A program made the translations under genes and the position numbers. Source: Sphingorhabdus sp. M41 (GTDB lineage Bacteria > Pseudomonadota > Alphaproteobacteria > Sphingomonadales > Sphingomonadaceae). From it: DNA of 64,000 nt. Shown one piece after another: positions 1 through 9,139 of the stretch; the first letter of the stretch is position 1; every line of letters starts with the position of its first letter. The notes beneath the pieces are model-generated. The model was not told where the DNA came from. It saw only the letters and a program-made list of their open reading frames with translations, and did not search any database. The DNA is taken from contig NZ_CP014545.1 of the NCBI RefSeq assembly GCF_001586275.1, forward strand, positions 2,754,501-2,818,500, in the 5' to 3' direction.

Positions 1-741
1 CGCGGCCAGATCCGGGACAATCTACCGCAGCGGATCAGCGACTATAACGCGACCTATTATGCCAACCGCCCCGAGAAAAGGACCGATCATCTGGTCTGGT
101 ATGGCACGTTTACCGACGAAATCGCCAAGCTGCTCGGCATTCGCCCGTCGCGCAAAGAGGTGGCGGCAAAAAGCGGCCTGATGCGTTATTTCATGTTTCC
201 GAACAATGTGTTCCGATTTCGCGAGACCGGCCGCTATGCGGTCGAAGGCGTCAGCGAACTGATCGAACATACCGCAAAACAATATCATGATTACAAAGTG
301 CTGGCGTTACTGGTGATCCGCTATCCGTTTTTCGAGCTGCTTGCGCTCGGCACAATCCTGCTCGCGCCGGTCCCCTGGTGGCTAAAAATACCCGCAGCAA
401 TCATTCACAACCGGCTGCCCTTCACCGCGATTCTGGTAGGAAAATTCGGCCTGCCAACGCGGGATAGCAAAGCTATTTTCAACTATCGCAAGGCAATCAG
501 CTTCCCGGTGCTGGCCTACCCGTTACTGGCCGCAATCATCTGGGCAACGGCAGGCATGAATGCAGCGTTCGGCTTTTCCGCGGGTTTGCTCGCCTATGTA
601 TACGCCATGATCCACCTCGGCACGGCCAAGGGCTGGAACCGCAAATTTTTCAATGACATGAAGAGCAAGCGTTCACCGGAAATGGTCAGGTTTTTTGAGC
701 GGTATCGGGAGGCTTTTCGGCGGGTTTCTAGCAAAAAATAA
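1..741 (+). CDS. C-terminal part of an unrecognised membrane-associated protein (partial at window edge)
   Basis: The reading frame is open from base 1 to the TAA at 739-741, so only the last 246 codons are seen and the start lies outside the window. The first 60 residues are polar and contain aromatic clusters (ATYYANRPEKRTDHLVWYG). They are followed by PNNVFRFRETGRYAVEG, then by two hydrophobic stretches that could span the membrane (roughly 300-400 and 490-610 in nucleotide terms), and a basic tail ending RVSSKK. I do not recognise the family. A flavin-dependent oxidoreductase with a C-terminal membrane anchor is a guess only. Confidence 0.7.
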   Translation, partial: RGQIRDNLPQRISDYNATYYANRPEKRTDHLVWYGTFTDEIAKLLGIRPSRKEVAAKSGLMRYFMFPNNVFRFRETGRYAVEGVSELIEHTAKQYHDYKVLALLVIRYPFFELLALGTILLAPVPWWLKIPAAIIHNRLPFTAILVGKFGLPTRDSKAIFNYRKAISFPVLAYPLLAAIIWATAGMNAAFGFSAGLLAYVYAMIHLGTAKGWNRKFFNDMKSKRSPEMVRFFERYREAFRRVSSKK

Positions 742-901
742 TCTCCGTCCCACCGTGAGCACCATCACGCGCACCACAATCTATCCTGCCTTATCTCCAT
801 CCCTCATCAAGCGGCGATATTTTGAGGATAGGTAATATTGTGTTACCAATTACGAAACCAAAAAATGGTCGCTATCGGAAACAATGGATTGGGGGCAGTC
901 T

Positions 902-1921
902 ATGAAGCGGCTATTGCATTCTACTATTTTAAGAACACCTGTTTTGGCAGTCGCGCTTGGCGCGGTTGGTTTGAGTGGGTGTGCGACCATGAGGGGTGCG
1001 CCGATCAATGTACTGGATGAGTCTAACGCCGCCCTCATAGCGGCACCTGACAAATCCCTGACTACTAGAGAGGAAATCATCACTCACTATGTAGGGATCG
1101 ATAACGATGATCGAAAACGGGAGTTTCGCAACCGCGTCGTTGACCATTATATGGGTCAAATCGACAAACAATATGAAAAATACTCAACGCGACTGTTTTC
1201 TGAAGGAATAGAGCTGGCCCTTGGCTTCGATGCTGCAATTATCGGACTGGCTTCAACCGCATCTCTGTTCGAGGAAGTGGCGGACGATTTAGCGACCGTC
1301 ATATCTGGTTTTGCCGGACTAAGGTCCGCCATAGACAAAAACCTCTATTTTGATCGAACTCTTCCAGCACTGATCGTCACGATGGACGCCGGACGAACAA
1401 GAGTTGAAACCGAGATCATTGCGAAGAAGCAGCAATCCGCGGCTGACTACACCATTGAGGCTGCCATTCGCGACTTGCGACGTTACCAGCATGTTGGGAC
1501 ATTGATGAGGGCTGTAACGCGGGTTACCGAGACGGCCAGCCAAGAACTTGCAGCCGCGGAAACGGATCGAATGAATATCGTGGAATACAAGTGCGAGCCA
1601 AATGCTGTGCTACGCCCGAAGCTTATCTCGATCCAAAAGCTAATCGGACCAACTATAAAAGCAGCCGAGTCCGGCAGGACACCTGCGGAAAAGCGTGCAG
1701 GTCGTGAAGGACTAGCCAAGCTTGCGGAGCCGTTTGGCATCTCTGTGCCACCCGGGTTTGCCTTCGCCGGGACGCAAGAGGACATCGACAAAATCTCCCT
1801 TGCGATGGCATCGGCCATGATCGGTAGCGGTGCGGAACGTAATTTCTGCACAGCAGCCGAGATTGAAGCTCTCGAGAAAGAGCTCGCGAAACTCGGATTC
1901 TCAACCCCCATACAACCATAG
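902..1921 (+). CDS. Predicted outer-membrane or periplasmic lipoprotein, function unknown
   Basis: The 339-residue product begins with a lipoprotein signal: a basic start (MKRLLHS), a hydrophobic core and the lipobox LSGC at about residues 21-24. An in-frame ATG 18 bases upstream (884) is possible, but 902 is preferred because GGGGCAG sits just before it and the signal peptide then starts normally. The mature part is mostly helical-looking and acidic, with a hydrophobic segment (ALGFDAAIIGLASTASLF) in the middle and two Cys residues in the second half (KCEPN, NFCTAAE) that might pair. No known domain is recognised. The 98-codon gene that follows after 9 bases is probably co-transcribed. Confidence 0.75.
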   Translation: MKRLLHSTILRTPVLAVALGAVGLSGCATMRGAPINVLDESNAALIAAPDKSLTTREEIITHYVGIDNDDRKREFRNRVVDHYMGQIDKQYEKYSTRLFSEGIELALGFDAAIIGLASTASLFEEVADDLATVISGFAGLRSAIDKNLYFDRTLPALIVTMDAGRTRVETEIIAKKQQSAADYTIEAAIRDLRRYQHVGTLMRAVTRVTETASQELAAAETDRMNIVEYKCEPNAVLRPKLISIQKLIGPTIKAAESGRTPAEKRAGREGLAKLAEPFGISVPPGFAFAGTQEDIDKISLAMASAMIGSGAERNFCTAAEIEALEKELAKLGFSTPIQP

Positions 1922-1930
1922 GAGTTCAAT

Positions 1931-2227
1931 ATGCAGGTCACGGTCCCGCATGATGCCAATCTCACACTCGAGAAGCTAGAAGAGCGAATTAACGATGTCG
2001 AATCCCGAATCGGGCGGATTGTCGATCTTCAGGCCGTCGATGTCGAGGAAGACGGAGAATCAAATCTTCAAACTTTTTCTGCCCACCTTCTTTGGAATCC
2101 ACCGCCCGATGTTGTGATTTTAAAAAGAGAAGGAGAGGCGGCACCGGACGGCAAAGAACTTGTCATTGCGGGCACGGCCTTTATCGAAGGCGTAGAGGGC
2201 AAGGCGGTAATTAAAGTTTATCGCTAG
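1931..2227 (+). CDS. Small hypothetical protein paired with the upstream lipoprotein
   Basis: This is a 98-residue soluble protein with no signal peptide or membrane segment. A strong Shine-Dalgarno (AGGAG) lies 7 bases before the ATG. The N-terminal third looks like an amphipathic helix or short coiled coil (LEKLEERINDVESRIGRI), and the rest looks like beta strands ending in AVIKVYR. It starts 9 bases after the lipoprotein stop, so the two are very likely one transcript. Function unknown; it may be a partner of the lipoprotein, but nothing in the sequence proves this. Confidence 0.7.
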   Translation: MQVTVPHDANLTLEKLEERINDVESRIGRIVDLQAVDVEEDGESNLQTFSAHLLWNPPPDVVILKREGEAAPDGKELVIAGTAFIEGVEGKAVIKVYR

Positions 2228-2426
2228 CCCTTTTATTTCAGCGACTCAGGCTGGATAAAAACCAATTCAATATAAGTCGTGAAAACGAGGCAAGCTTGGT
2301 GAGGTTCGTCATAACTGTACACACGCACCTTGCCAAATGATCGGCCAAGAAGGGTGCCCGCTTTACACGCTATCGCTAGAGATGAATCATGTTCGGGTCG
2401 TTCCGGATATCTCCCCCTTGAAAACA

Positions 2427-2441
2427 GAACAAACATTGAAC
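2427..2441 (+). promoter_or_regulatory. LexA (SOS) box upstream of uvrA
   Basis: GAAC, seven bases, GAAC: the exact direct-repeat form of the alphaproteobacterial LexA operator. It ends 69 bases before the uvrA ATG, a normal place for an operator overlapping the promoter. uvrA is a classic SOS gene, so position and form agree. Confidence 0.8.
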
Positions 2442-2510
2442 ATATAGCGCGGACCACCCTGTCCTTTTGGCCCGCTGGACTCTCTCCGGCATCTTCTGCA
2501 AAGCACGCTC

Positions 2511-5500
2511 ATGAGTCTGACCCACATCAAAGTAAAAGGCGCCCGCGAGCATAATCTCAAGGGCGTGGATATCGAGCTTCCGCGCGAAAAGCTGATCGTG
2601 ATCACCGGCCTGTCCGGCTCCGGCAAATCGAGCCTTGCGTTCGATACCATCTATGCCGAGGGGCAGCGACGCTATGTCGAGAGCCTCAGCGCTTACGCGC
2701 GCCAGTTTCTCGAGATGATGCAGAAGCCCGATGTCGAGCATATCGAGGGCCTGTCGCCGGCGATCTCGATCGAGCAGAAAACCACGAGCCGCAATCCGCG
2801 CTCGACCGTCGCCACCGTGACCGAGATTTACGACTATATGCGGCTGCTCTGGGCGCGGACCGGAATCCCCTATTCGCCCGCGACCGGCCTGCCGATCACC
2901 GCTCAAACGGTGTCCCAGATGGTCGACCGGGTGATGACCCTGCCCGAAAAGACCCGCTTCTTCCTGCTCGCGCCCGTGGTCCGTGGCCGCAAGGGCGAGT
3001 ATCGCAAGGAATTGCTCGAGTGGCAGAAGGCCGGCTTTACCCGGGTGCGGGTCGATGGCGAATTTTACGATATCGAGGAAACACCGAAGCTCGACAAGAA
3101 ATACAAGCATGACATCGAGGTGGTGGTCGACCGTCTCGTGGTGCGCGAAGGCATGGAGCAAAGGCTGGCCGACAGTTTCGAGACCGCGTTGCGGCTGGCG
3201 GACGGGCTGGCGTTTGTGGATTTGGCTGATGGTACGGTTGAGGAGGCGCTCGCCAATCGTACTTCGACAAGCTCAGCACGAACGGAGAGTGAAGACGATA
3301 GTGCGGGAACGAAACCCATTCGTCCTGAGCCTGTCGAAGGACCCGGCGTCGCAGAAGCACAAACACCGTTCGTGTCGAGCGTAGTCGAGACACGCCTCTC
3401 GACTACGCTCGAGGCGAACGGACAGAATCCGAATTCCCCGCAAGGCAAGATGAAAGGCACCGGCCTCCCGCCGAACCGCATCGTCTTTTCTGAACGCTTC
3501 GCCTGCCCGGTCAGCGGCTTCACCATCGAGGAAATCGCGCCGCGGCTGTTCTCGTTCAACGCCCCGCAAGGCGCCTGCCCGTCCTGCGACGGCCTCGGCG
3601 AGAAGCTCCATTTCGATACGCAGCTGATTGTCCCCAATCCGGCGCTGAGCATCAAGAAGGGCGCGGTCGTGCCCTGGGCCAAGTCCAACCCGCCCTCGCC
3701 TTATTATATGCAGGTGCTCGGCAGCCTCGCGCGCCATTTCGAATTTGATCTGGAAACCCCCTGGAATGAGTTGAGCGAGCATCATCAGGATGTCATTCTC
3801 AATGGCACGCAGGGCCTTCCCGTAACCCTCCGCTTTCAGGACGGCCGCAAATCCTATGAAGTGAAGAAGCCGTTCGAGGGCGTCGTCGGCAATCTCAAGC
3901 GGCGTATGCTGCAGACTGAAAGCGCCTGGATGCAGGAAGAGCTGGCCAAGTTCCAGGCCGCGGCTCCCTGCGAAACCTGCCACGGCGCGCGGCTCAAGCC
4001 GGAAGCGCTGGCGGTCAAGATTGCGGGAGAGGATATTAGTATATCAACCCGACGCAGCGTCGGCGATGCCCTGGAATTTTTCGAGGGTCTCGGCGCACAG
4101 CTGAACAAGACCCAGAGCCAGATCGCCGAACCGATCCTCAAGGAAATAATCGAGCGTCTCGGTTTCCTCAACAATGTCGGCCTCGACTATCTCAATCTTG
4201 ACCGGACCAGCGGCACATTATCTGGCGGCGAAAGCCAGCGCATCCGTCTCGCCAGCCAGATCGGCTCTGGCCTGAGCGGCGTGCTCTATGTACTCGACGA
4301 ACCGAGCATCGGCCTGCACCAGCGCGACAATGACCGGCTGCTGACCACGCTCAAGCGGCTGCGCGATCTCGGCAATACGGTGATCGTGGTCGAGCATGAC
4401 GAAGACGCCATTCGCACCGCAGACTGGGTTGTCGACATGGGCCCGGGCGCCGGTGTCCATGGCGGCGAGGTCGTTGCCGAAGGAACGCTCAAGCAGATCC
4501 TGAAATCGAAGAAATCGCTGACCGCTGCCTATCTCAACGGCACGCGCGAAATCGAGGTTCCGGCCAAGCGGCGCAAGGGCAATGGCAAGAAGCTGACCGT
4601 ACACGGCGCGACCGCCAACAATCTGCAGAATGTCACCGCCTCGATCCCGCTCGGCACTTTCACCTGCATCACCGGCCTGTCGGGCTCGGGCAAAAGCTCG
4701 CTGACCATCGACACGCTCTACGCATCGGCGGCACGGACGCTCAATGGTGCGCGGGTGATTGCTGGCGCGCATGAGAAAATTACCGGCCTGCAATATTGCG
4801 ACAAGGTCATCGATATCGACCAGTCCCCTATCGGCCGTACACCGCGTTCCAACCCGGCGACCTATACCGGCGCTTTCACCAATATCCGTGACTGGTTCGC
4901 CGGCCTGCCCGAAGCGCAGGTCCGCGGCTACAAACCGGGCCGGTTCAGCTTCAACGTCAAGGGCGGCCGCTGCGAAGTCTGCCGCGGCGACGGGCTGATC
5001 AAGATCGAGATGCACTTCCTGCCCGATGTCTATGTGACCTGCGAGGAATGCGGCGGCAAACGCTATAATCGCGAGACACTGGAAGTGAAGTTCAAGGGCA
5101 AATCGATCGCCGATATTCTCGACATGACGGTCGAGGATGCGGTGAGCTTTTTCAAGGCGGTCCCGCCGATCCGTGACAAGATGGCCATGCTCTACGAAGT
5201 AGGCCTCGGCTATGTAAAGGTTGGCCAGCAGGCGACCACCCTGTCCGGCGGCGAGGCGCAGCGGGTCAAGCTGGCCAAGGAATTGTCGAAACGGTCAACC
5301 GGACAGACGCTCTATATTCTCGACGAACCGACCACCGGCCTGCATTTCGAGGATGTGCGCAAGCTGCTGCAGGTGCTCCACCAGCTGGTCGAACAGGGCA
5401 ATAGCGTGGTCGTGATCGAGCATAATCTCGACGTCATCAAGACCGCCGACCATATTATCGATCTCGGCCCCGAAGGCGGCGTGCGCGGCGGCGAAATCGT

Positions 5501-5582
5501 CGCGCAAGGCACGCCGGAAGAGGTCGCCAAGGTCAAGGCAAGCTATACCGGCAGCTATCTGAAGGACATGCTCGCGAAGTGA
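2511..5582 (+). CDS. uvrA: Excinuclease ABC subunit UvrA with an in-frame repeat-encoded insert
   Basis: UvrA is the DNA-damage sensor of nucleotide excision repair, an ABC-type ATPase that loads UvrB. Both nucleotide-binding halves are complete: Walker [10 protein letters not shown] twice, signature LSGGESQR and LSGGEAQR, and D-loops LDEPSIGLH and LDEPTTGLH. Zinc-binding Cys clusters are present, including CEVCRGDG and CEECGGKR in the second half. At 1023 residues it is about 80 longer than the E. coli protein (940). Most of the excess is residues 250-304, encoded by two palindromic repeats placed between [11 protein letters not shown] and [18 protein letters not shown], just before the first zinc module. 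The frame stays open, so the gene is probably functional. A LexA box lies upstream. The stop overlaps the start of the next gene. Confidence 0.97.
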   Translation: MSLTHIKVKGAREHNLKGVDIELPREKLIVITGLSGSGKSSLAFDTIYAEGQRRYVESLSAYARQFLEMMQKPDVEHIEGLSPAISIEQKTTSRNPRSTVATVTEIYDYMRLLWARTGIPYSPATGLPITAQTVSQMVDRVMTLPEKTRFFLLAPVVRGRKGEYRKELLEWQKAGFTRVRVDGEFYDIEETPKLDKKYKHDIEVVVDRLVVREGMEQRLADSFETALRLADGLAFVDLADGTVEEALANRTSTSSARTESEDDSAGTKPIRPEPVEGPGVAEAQTPFVSSVVETRLSTTLEANGQNPNSPQGKMKGTGLPPNRIVFSERFACPVSGFTIEEIAPRLFSFNAPQGACPSCDGLGEKLHFDTQLIVPNPALSIKKGAVVPWAKSNPPSPYYMQVLGSLARHFEFDLETPWNELSEHHQDVILNGTQGLPVTLRFQDGRKSYEVKKPFEGVVGNLKRRMLQTESAWMQEELAKFQAAAPCETCHGARLKPEALAVKIAGEDISISTRRSVGDALEFFEGLGAQLNKTQSQIAEPILKEIIERLGFLNNVGLDYLNLDRTSGTLSGGESQRIRLASQIGSGLSGVLYVLDEPSIGLHQRDNDRLLTTLKRLRDLGNTVIVVEHDEDAIRTADWVVDMGPGAGVHGGEVVAEGTLKQILKSKKSLTAAYLNGTREIEVPAKRRKGNGKKLTVHGATANNLQNVTASIPLGTFTCITGLSGSGKSSLTIDTLYASAARTLNGARVIAGAHEKITGLQYCDKVIDIDQSPIGRTPRSNPATYTGAFTNIRDWFAGLPEAQVRGYKPGRFSFNVKGGRCEVCRGDGLIKIEMHFLPDVYVTCEECGGKRYNRETLEVKFKGKSIADILDMTVEDAVSFFKAVPPIRDKMAMLYEVGLGYVKVGQQATTLSGGEAQRVKLAKELSKRSTGQTLYILDEPTTGLHFEDVRKLLQVLHQLVEQGNSVVVIEHNLDVIKTADHIIDLGPEGGVRGGEIVAQGTPEEVAKVKASYTGSYLKDMLAK
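3259..3342. repeat. Type-1 palindromic repeat inside uvrA coding sequence
   Basis: The two arms, acttcgacaagctcagcacg (3261-3280) and the inverse form attcgtcctgagcctgtcga (3318-3337), are the same arms found in the intergenic copy at 54695-54766, here in the opposite order. In the uvrA frame they read STSSART and RPEPVEGP. The arms have diverged slightly from the intergenic copy (cagcacg for caggacg), which suggests the insertion is not recent. Confidence 0.85.
3366..3421. repeat. Type-2 palindromic repeat inside uvrA coding sequence
   Basis: The left arm ccgttcgtgtcgagcgtagt (from 3366) pairs with the right arm actacgctcgaggcgaacgg (to 3421), with a short loop. It is the same family as 53393-53464 and 54599-54670. 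In uvrA it is read as [18 protein letters not shown]. It sits 23 bases after the type-1 element, so the two form one composite insert. Confidence 0.85.
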
Positions 5583-5914
5583 GCGGCCATACTGCGCAGC
5601 TTCTGTTTGTCTGTTCCCGCAACCGACTGCGCAGTCCGACCGCCGAAGCGGTGCTGAACGGCGTGGAGGCAGTGACGGCCATCTCGGCCGGCACAAACAA
5701 CGATGCCGAGACGCCGCTATCCGGTGATCTGATTATCTGGGCGGACCGGATCTTTGTGATGGAGACCGCCCACAGGAAAAAGATCACGCAGAAATTCGGC
5801 GGACTGCTGAAGGACAAGCCGGTTCGCAACCTGGCCATTCCGGACAATTACAAGTTCATGAACCCGGACCTGGTGGCGATCATCAAATCCAGATTTCCGG
5901 AATATTTCTCCTAA
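5579..5914 (+). CDS. Small protein-tyrosine-phosphatase-like protein
   Basis: The 111-residue protein has the phosphatase P-loop form C-x5-R near its start ([14 protein letters not shown], Cys12), as in the short predicted protein-tyrosine phosphatases related to low-molecular-weight PTPs. [12 protein letters not shown] follows in the middle. Translation starts at GTG 5579, whose last two bases form the uvrA stop (GTGA overlap), so it is translationally coupled to uvrA and should share its SOS control. The 3' end overlaps by 4 bases the convergent DUF4345 gene. The substrate is unknown. Distal acid-loop residues cannot be assigned by eye. Confidence 0.8.
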   Translation: MSGHTAQLLFVCSRNRLRSPTAEAVLNGVEAVTAISAGTNNDAETPLSGDLIIWADRIFVMETAHRKKITQKFGGLLKDKPVRNLAIPDNYKFMNPDLVAIIKSRFPEYFS

Positions 5915-6282
5915 TAACGGAGCGCCTTGGCCTGCCAGAGCAGTAGCAACGGTGACAGCAGTTCAACAGCCATCGCGGCAATCTGTTCGGTCGGCGGGGG
6001 CCCCACGGTAAGATAGGACACGGCTCTCGCGCAGCCGCCGATGAAGAAGAACAGCATCGCAAAGCGGAACAGATTGGCCCGGCGCCGCAGATCGCCAGCG
6101 CTGTGGAATATCATGATGGCGACGCCAATATAGACGCCCGAAAGATAGCGATACTGGTTGTCCATCGCATTGCTGAACGGTTCCGCACCCATATGTTCGG
6201 TCGCACCCCAAAATATACCGTTCACTCCGAACCAGAGCGGGATTAGGCCGATCAATATCGTGACAATGCGAAATGCTACCAT
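5911..6282 (-). CDS. DUF4345-type small membrane protein
   Basis: A 123-residue protein with four hydrophobic segments: residues 4-25, 48-62, 73-91 and 103-118. The first helix ends PLWFGVNGIFWG, and an acidic-polar loop containing DNQYRYLSGVYIG leads into the second. This layout fits the DUF4345 family of four-helix inner-membrane proteins, whose function is not known. It is transcribed alone from a 220-base upstream gap and converges on the phosphatase gene with a 4-base overlap, so the two share their terminator region. Confidence 0.7.
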   Translation of the reverse strand: MVAFRIVTILIGLIPLWFGVNGIFWGATEHMGAEPFSNAMDNQYRYLSGVYIGVAIMIFHSAGDLRRRANLFRFAMLFFFIGGCARAVSYLTVGPPPTEQIAAMAVELLSPLLLLWQAKALRY

Positions 6283-6505
6283 TTTGTTTTTCCCCTATTG
6301 TGCCTTTTCCCCTCAAGGAAAAAGGCTCATTGCAACCCTAGGCCCCCGGAATCGGCTGGACGATATATCCGAAAAAATATCATGATCCCCCGTGCTTAGA
6401 CCTTAAGAGTGACACGGCAGGGTCAGGCTGTCAATTTCGCTCTCCCCTGCCGGGCCAGCAAATTTTTCCAATGATCGCCGCCAGATAGCGGACCCGGCTC
6501 CGCGA

Positions 6506-7903
6506 CTAAAGCCGCTCGAGTCGCACCGGCAGCCCGTCTCTCGGTTGCGGGATCGGGAAGACCTGCCAATTGGGTTCGTAATCCGGCCCGCCTTGCAGAA
6601 CCACACGATGCTGGGTCAGCATCGCGTGCATCAATATCTTGATCTGCATATAGGCGAAATGAAGTCCCAGGCACATATGCGCGCCGCCGCCAAACGGCAC
6701 CCAGGCATATTTGTGCCGACCGGCCGAATTCTCCGGCGTGAAACGCAACGGATCGAACTTGTCCGGGTCGGGCCAATGCTTTTCCATCTTGTGGACAAAT
6801 TGCGGGCTGATGCCAATATTGGTGCCCGCGGGGATCGTATAGTTGCGGAACGTAAAATCCTTTAGCGCACGGCGCGGGATACTCGGCACTGGCGGAATCA
6901 TGCGCAGCGCTTCCTTGAACGCCATTTCGGTCAGTTGCAGCTTGCCCAGCTGTTCAATGGTGAGCACCGTGCCGGCCGGTGCAACCGACAGGCATTCCTC
7001 GCGCAAGCGGTCCTGCCATTCGGGATGCTTGGCAAGCAGATAGGTCATGCTGGTCGCCGAAGAGGTGATCGTGTCATGCGCCGCCATCATCAGGAAGTTC
7101 ATGTGATCGACGACTTCGTCCTCGGTCAGCAACTCGCCATTTTCATGGGTTGCAAGACAGATCTGGGTGAAGATATCCTCGCCGCCCTTGGCGCGCCGTT
7201 CTTTCACCTGCGGCGTGAAATATTCGAGCAGATATTCGCGCGCTTTCACGCCCTTCCACATCTTGGTGAACGGGATGGGCTTGCGAACAACACCGATCGA
7301 AGCCTGCACTTCGTCGACAAAGGCCTCGTTGATCTTGTCCGCTTCCGGTCCCCAGGGAATGCCGAGAATGGCGCTCGCTGCAGTATCAAGCGACAGCGAC
7401 TTGATTGCCGGATAAAATTCGAATTCGGTACCGCTCCAGTCACCAACGCGGTCCAGGATGCCGGTGCCGAGTACCTCGCAATGATGTTTCATCGGGCCGG
7501 GTTTGAAGGCCACGGAGAGCGCTTTTCGATCGGCTCTGTGCCGCTCGAAATCCATCAGCATCAATCCGCGCGGGAAAAGATTGTTGAGCACTGGTCCCCA
7601 GCCCTGTTCACTGGAAAAAATCTTGTCCTTGTTGAACATCACCAGTTCGGTCGCGTCGGCACCGAGCATCATGACATTCTGCTTGCCGAAGCTATAAGTG
7701 CGATAGACCGAGCCATAGCGCTGGAACATATATTGACCGAACCCGATCGGATCCTTGATGACCTTCAATGTGGTTCCAACGATCGGCAAGCCCTGTTCCC
7801 CGGGGATATGTGCCAGCTGTTCTTGGCTCGGCGGCTTCACCCAATGCGGGTTGGCGCTTTCCTGATAGGGATATCCATGCGGTTTTTCTGCGATAGTGGC
7901 CAA
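6506..7903 (-). CDS. Cytochrome P450
   Basis: A soluble bacterial P450 of 465 residues, a heme-thiolate monooxygenase needing a ferredoxin/reductase pair that is not encoded nearby. The heme-binding loop is FGGGAHMCLG with Cys411 as the axial ligand. The K-helix ExxR motif is KEALRMIPPVP, and the I-helix oxygen-activation motif is AAHDTITS. The N-terminal GEQGLPIVGTTLKVIKD proline-rich region is typical of soluble P450s resembling the eukaryotic fold. The substrate cannot be told from sequence; terpenoid, sterol or fatty-acid-like hydrophobic compounds are usual in sphingomonads. It is divergent from the Tyr/Gly-rich lipoprotein gene across a 168-base promoter region. Confidence 0.93.
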   Translation of the reverse strand: MATIAEKPHGYPYQESANPHWVKPPSQEQLAHIPGEQGLPIVGTTLKVIKDPIGFGQYMFQRYGSVYRTYSFGKQNVMMLGADATELVMFNKDKIFSSEQGWGPVLNNLFPRGLMLMDFERHRADRKALSVAFKPGPMKHHCEVLGTGILDRVGDWSGTEFEFYPAIKSLSLDTAASAILGIPWGPEADKINEAFVDEVQASIGVVRKPIPFTKMWKGVKAREYLLEYFTPQVKERRAKGGEDIFTQICLATHENGELLTEDEVVDHMNFLMMAAHDTITSSATSMTYLLAKHPEWQDRLREECLSVAPAGTVLTIEQLGKLQLTEMAFKEALRMIPPVPSIPRRALKDFTFRNYTIPAGTNIGISPQFVHKMEKHWPDPDKFDPLRFTPENSAGRHKYAWVPFGGGAHMCLGLHFAYMQIKILMHAMLTQHRVVLQGGPDYEPNWQVFPIPQPRDGLPVRLERL

Positions 7904-8071
7904 GGGAGAGCTCCTAAACTGTTATTTAATCGACTCATTAACTACTTTCACCAGTGTCAGCAAGTGACTCCATTCATAAGCTATTCAATCGCGATGAATT
8001 AAGTCTCGTACCAATATTAAAATCGAACCCTTTGTAGCCGAAGGCGCAGGCCCGATTTCTAGGAAATGACC

Positions 8072-8803
8072 ATGAGCAAATTTGCGATGCCCCGACTATT
8101 GAAGTCTGTTGTGGCGGCTGGCGCATTGTTGAGCCTGAGCGGCTGCATCTATGGCGGCGCCGGCTATTATGGCGACGGCTATGTCAACAACGCAGGCTAT
8201 GACTGCGATCCCTACGCGCCGTTCGACGACTATTATGCCTGCGACTATGGCTATGGCTTTGCCAATATCGGCTATGGCGGCGGCTGGTATGATCAATATT
8301 ATTATCCCGGATACGGCATCTATATCTTCGATCGTGGGGGCAGGCGGCTTGCGATGCGCGACAATGACCGGCGTTATTGGGCCCGGCAGCGCGCCACATA
8401 TGGTGGACGATATTTCAGAGAACGCCACTCGAACCCGAACCGGCACGCCGAGCGGCGTGACCATCGCTATGAGCGGGGCGACGGCGTCGGAGGGCAAAGG
8501 CGCAGCAATTATCGCGGCAATGACAATGTCCGTGACAATCGCGCTACCCGCGACCAACGCAGCAATCGCCCGACGACGAGAATAGTCAGGCCCGACAGCT
8601 CCGCGCAGACCACCCAGGATCGCAACCGCGGTGATCGGACGGGCCGTCCAGATCGCCGTCCGGCACAAGCCGTCGAACAGCGGCAGGCCCGCCCACAGCC
8701 GGCTCCCCCGCCCGTTCAGACATCCAGACCTCCCCGTCCGGAACGTCCCCGCTATTCACCCAGAACGAGCCGCAGCGAGCGCGAACGCATCAGCGACGAA
8801 TAG
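8072..8803 (+). CDS. Tyr/Gly-rich then Arg-rich low-complexity lipoprotein
   Basis: The 243-residue product has a lipoprotein signal (MSKFAMPRLLKSVVAAGALL, lipobox LSGC). ATG 8072 is preferred over 8066 because AGGA is 7 bases upstream of it. After Cys comes a Tyr/Gly/Asp-rich stretch (IYGGAGYYGDGYVNNAGYD and more) to about residue 80. Then follow a basic segment rich in Arg, Asn and Asp, and a Pro/Arg tail. Such composition suggests an intrinsically disordered envelope protein exposed to the periplasm or surface. No catalytic motif is seen and I do not recognise a named family. Confidence 0.75.
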   Translation: MSKFAMPRLLKSVVAAGALLSLSGCIYGGAGYYGDGYVNNAGYDCDPYAPFDDYYACDYGYGFANIGYGGGWYDQYYYPGYGIYIFDRGGRRLAMRDNDRRYWARQRATYGGRYFRERHSNPNRHAERRDHRYERGDGVGGQRRSNYRGNDNVRDNRATRDQRSNRPTTRIVRPDSSAQTTQDRNRGDRTGRPDRRPAQAVEQRQARPQPAPPPVQTSRPPRPERPRYSPRTSRSERERISDE

Positions 8804-9139
8804 CTCGTCCTGACGTTTATTAGCCGAGACCCCCGTCCCGTGCATGAGCCGTGCCGGCAAGTTTGTCCCTGGGACTTCTGCTATGTTTCGCGAAAAGTGC
8901 CGGGACGGACCCGCCTTAGTATAGCAGCGGAATCGTTCAACCTGATTCCCGGTTCGGGACCGATCGCCGCATCTTGGCATCTCATCTTGATTCCCAGCGA
9001 ATGGCTAAATCAACTGAGCAAATCTGCGCAGAATGAACGGCTTTCTGCCACGAGAGCGGGCGAATGGTTAAGACAATTGTAATCATCGTAAATAGCCTAT
9101 ATCCTAAGGTTCCCTCTCAGGTTTCGAGGAATATGGTCG
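8804..9139. other. Intergenic stretch of 336 bases without a recognised gene
   Basis: It lies between the low-complexity lipoprotein and the desaturase gene. It must hold the lipoprotein terminator and the desaturase promoter. Short open frames exist but lack a ribosome-binding site and plausible composition. The last 80 bases are more AT-rich, consistent with a promoter for the desaturase gene. Confidence 0.5.

Noticed and set aside
8840-9082. 80-codon ORF in the gap before the desaturase
   Set aside because: No ribosome-binding site and unlikely composition.
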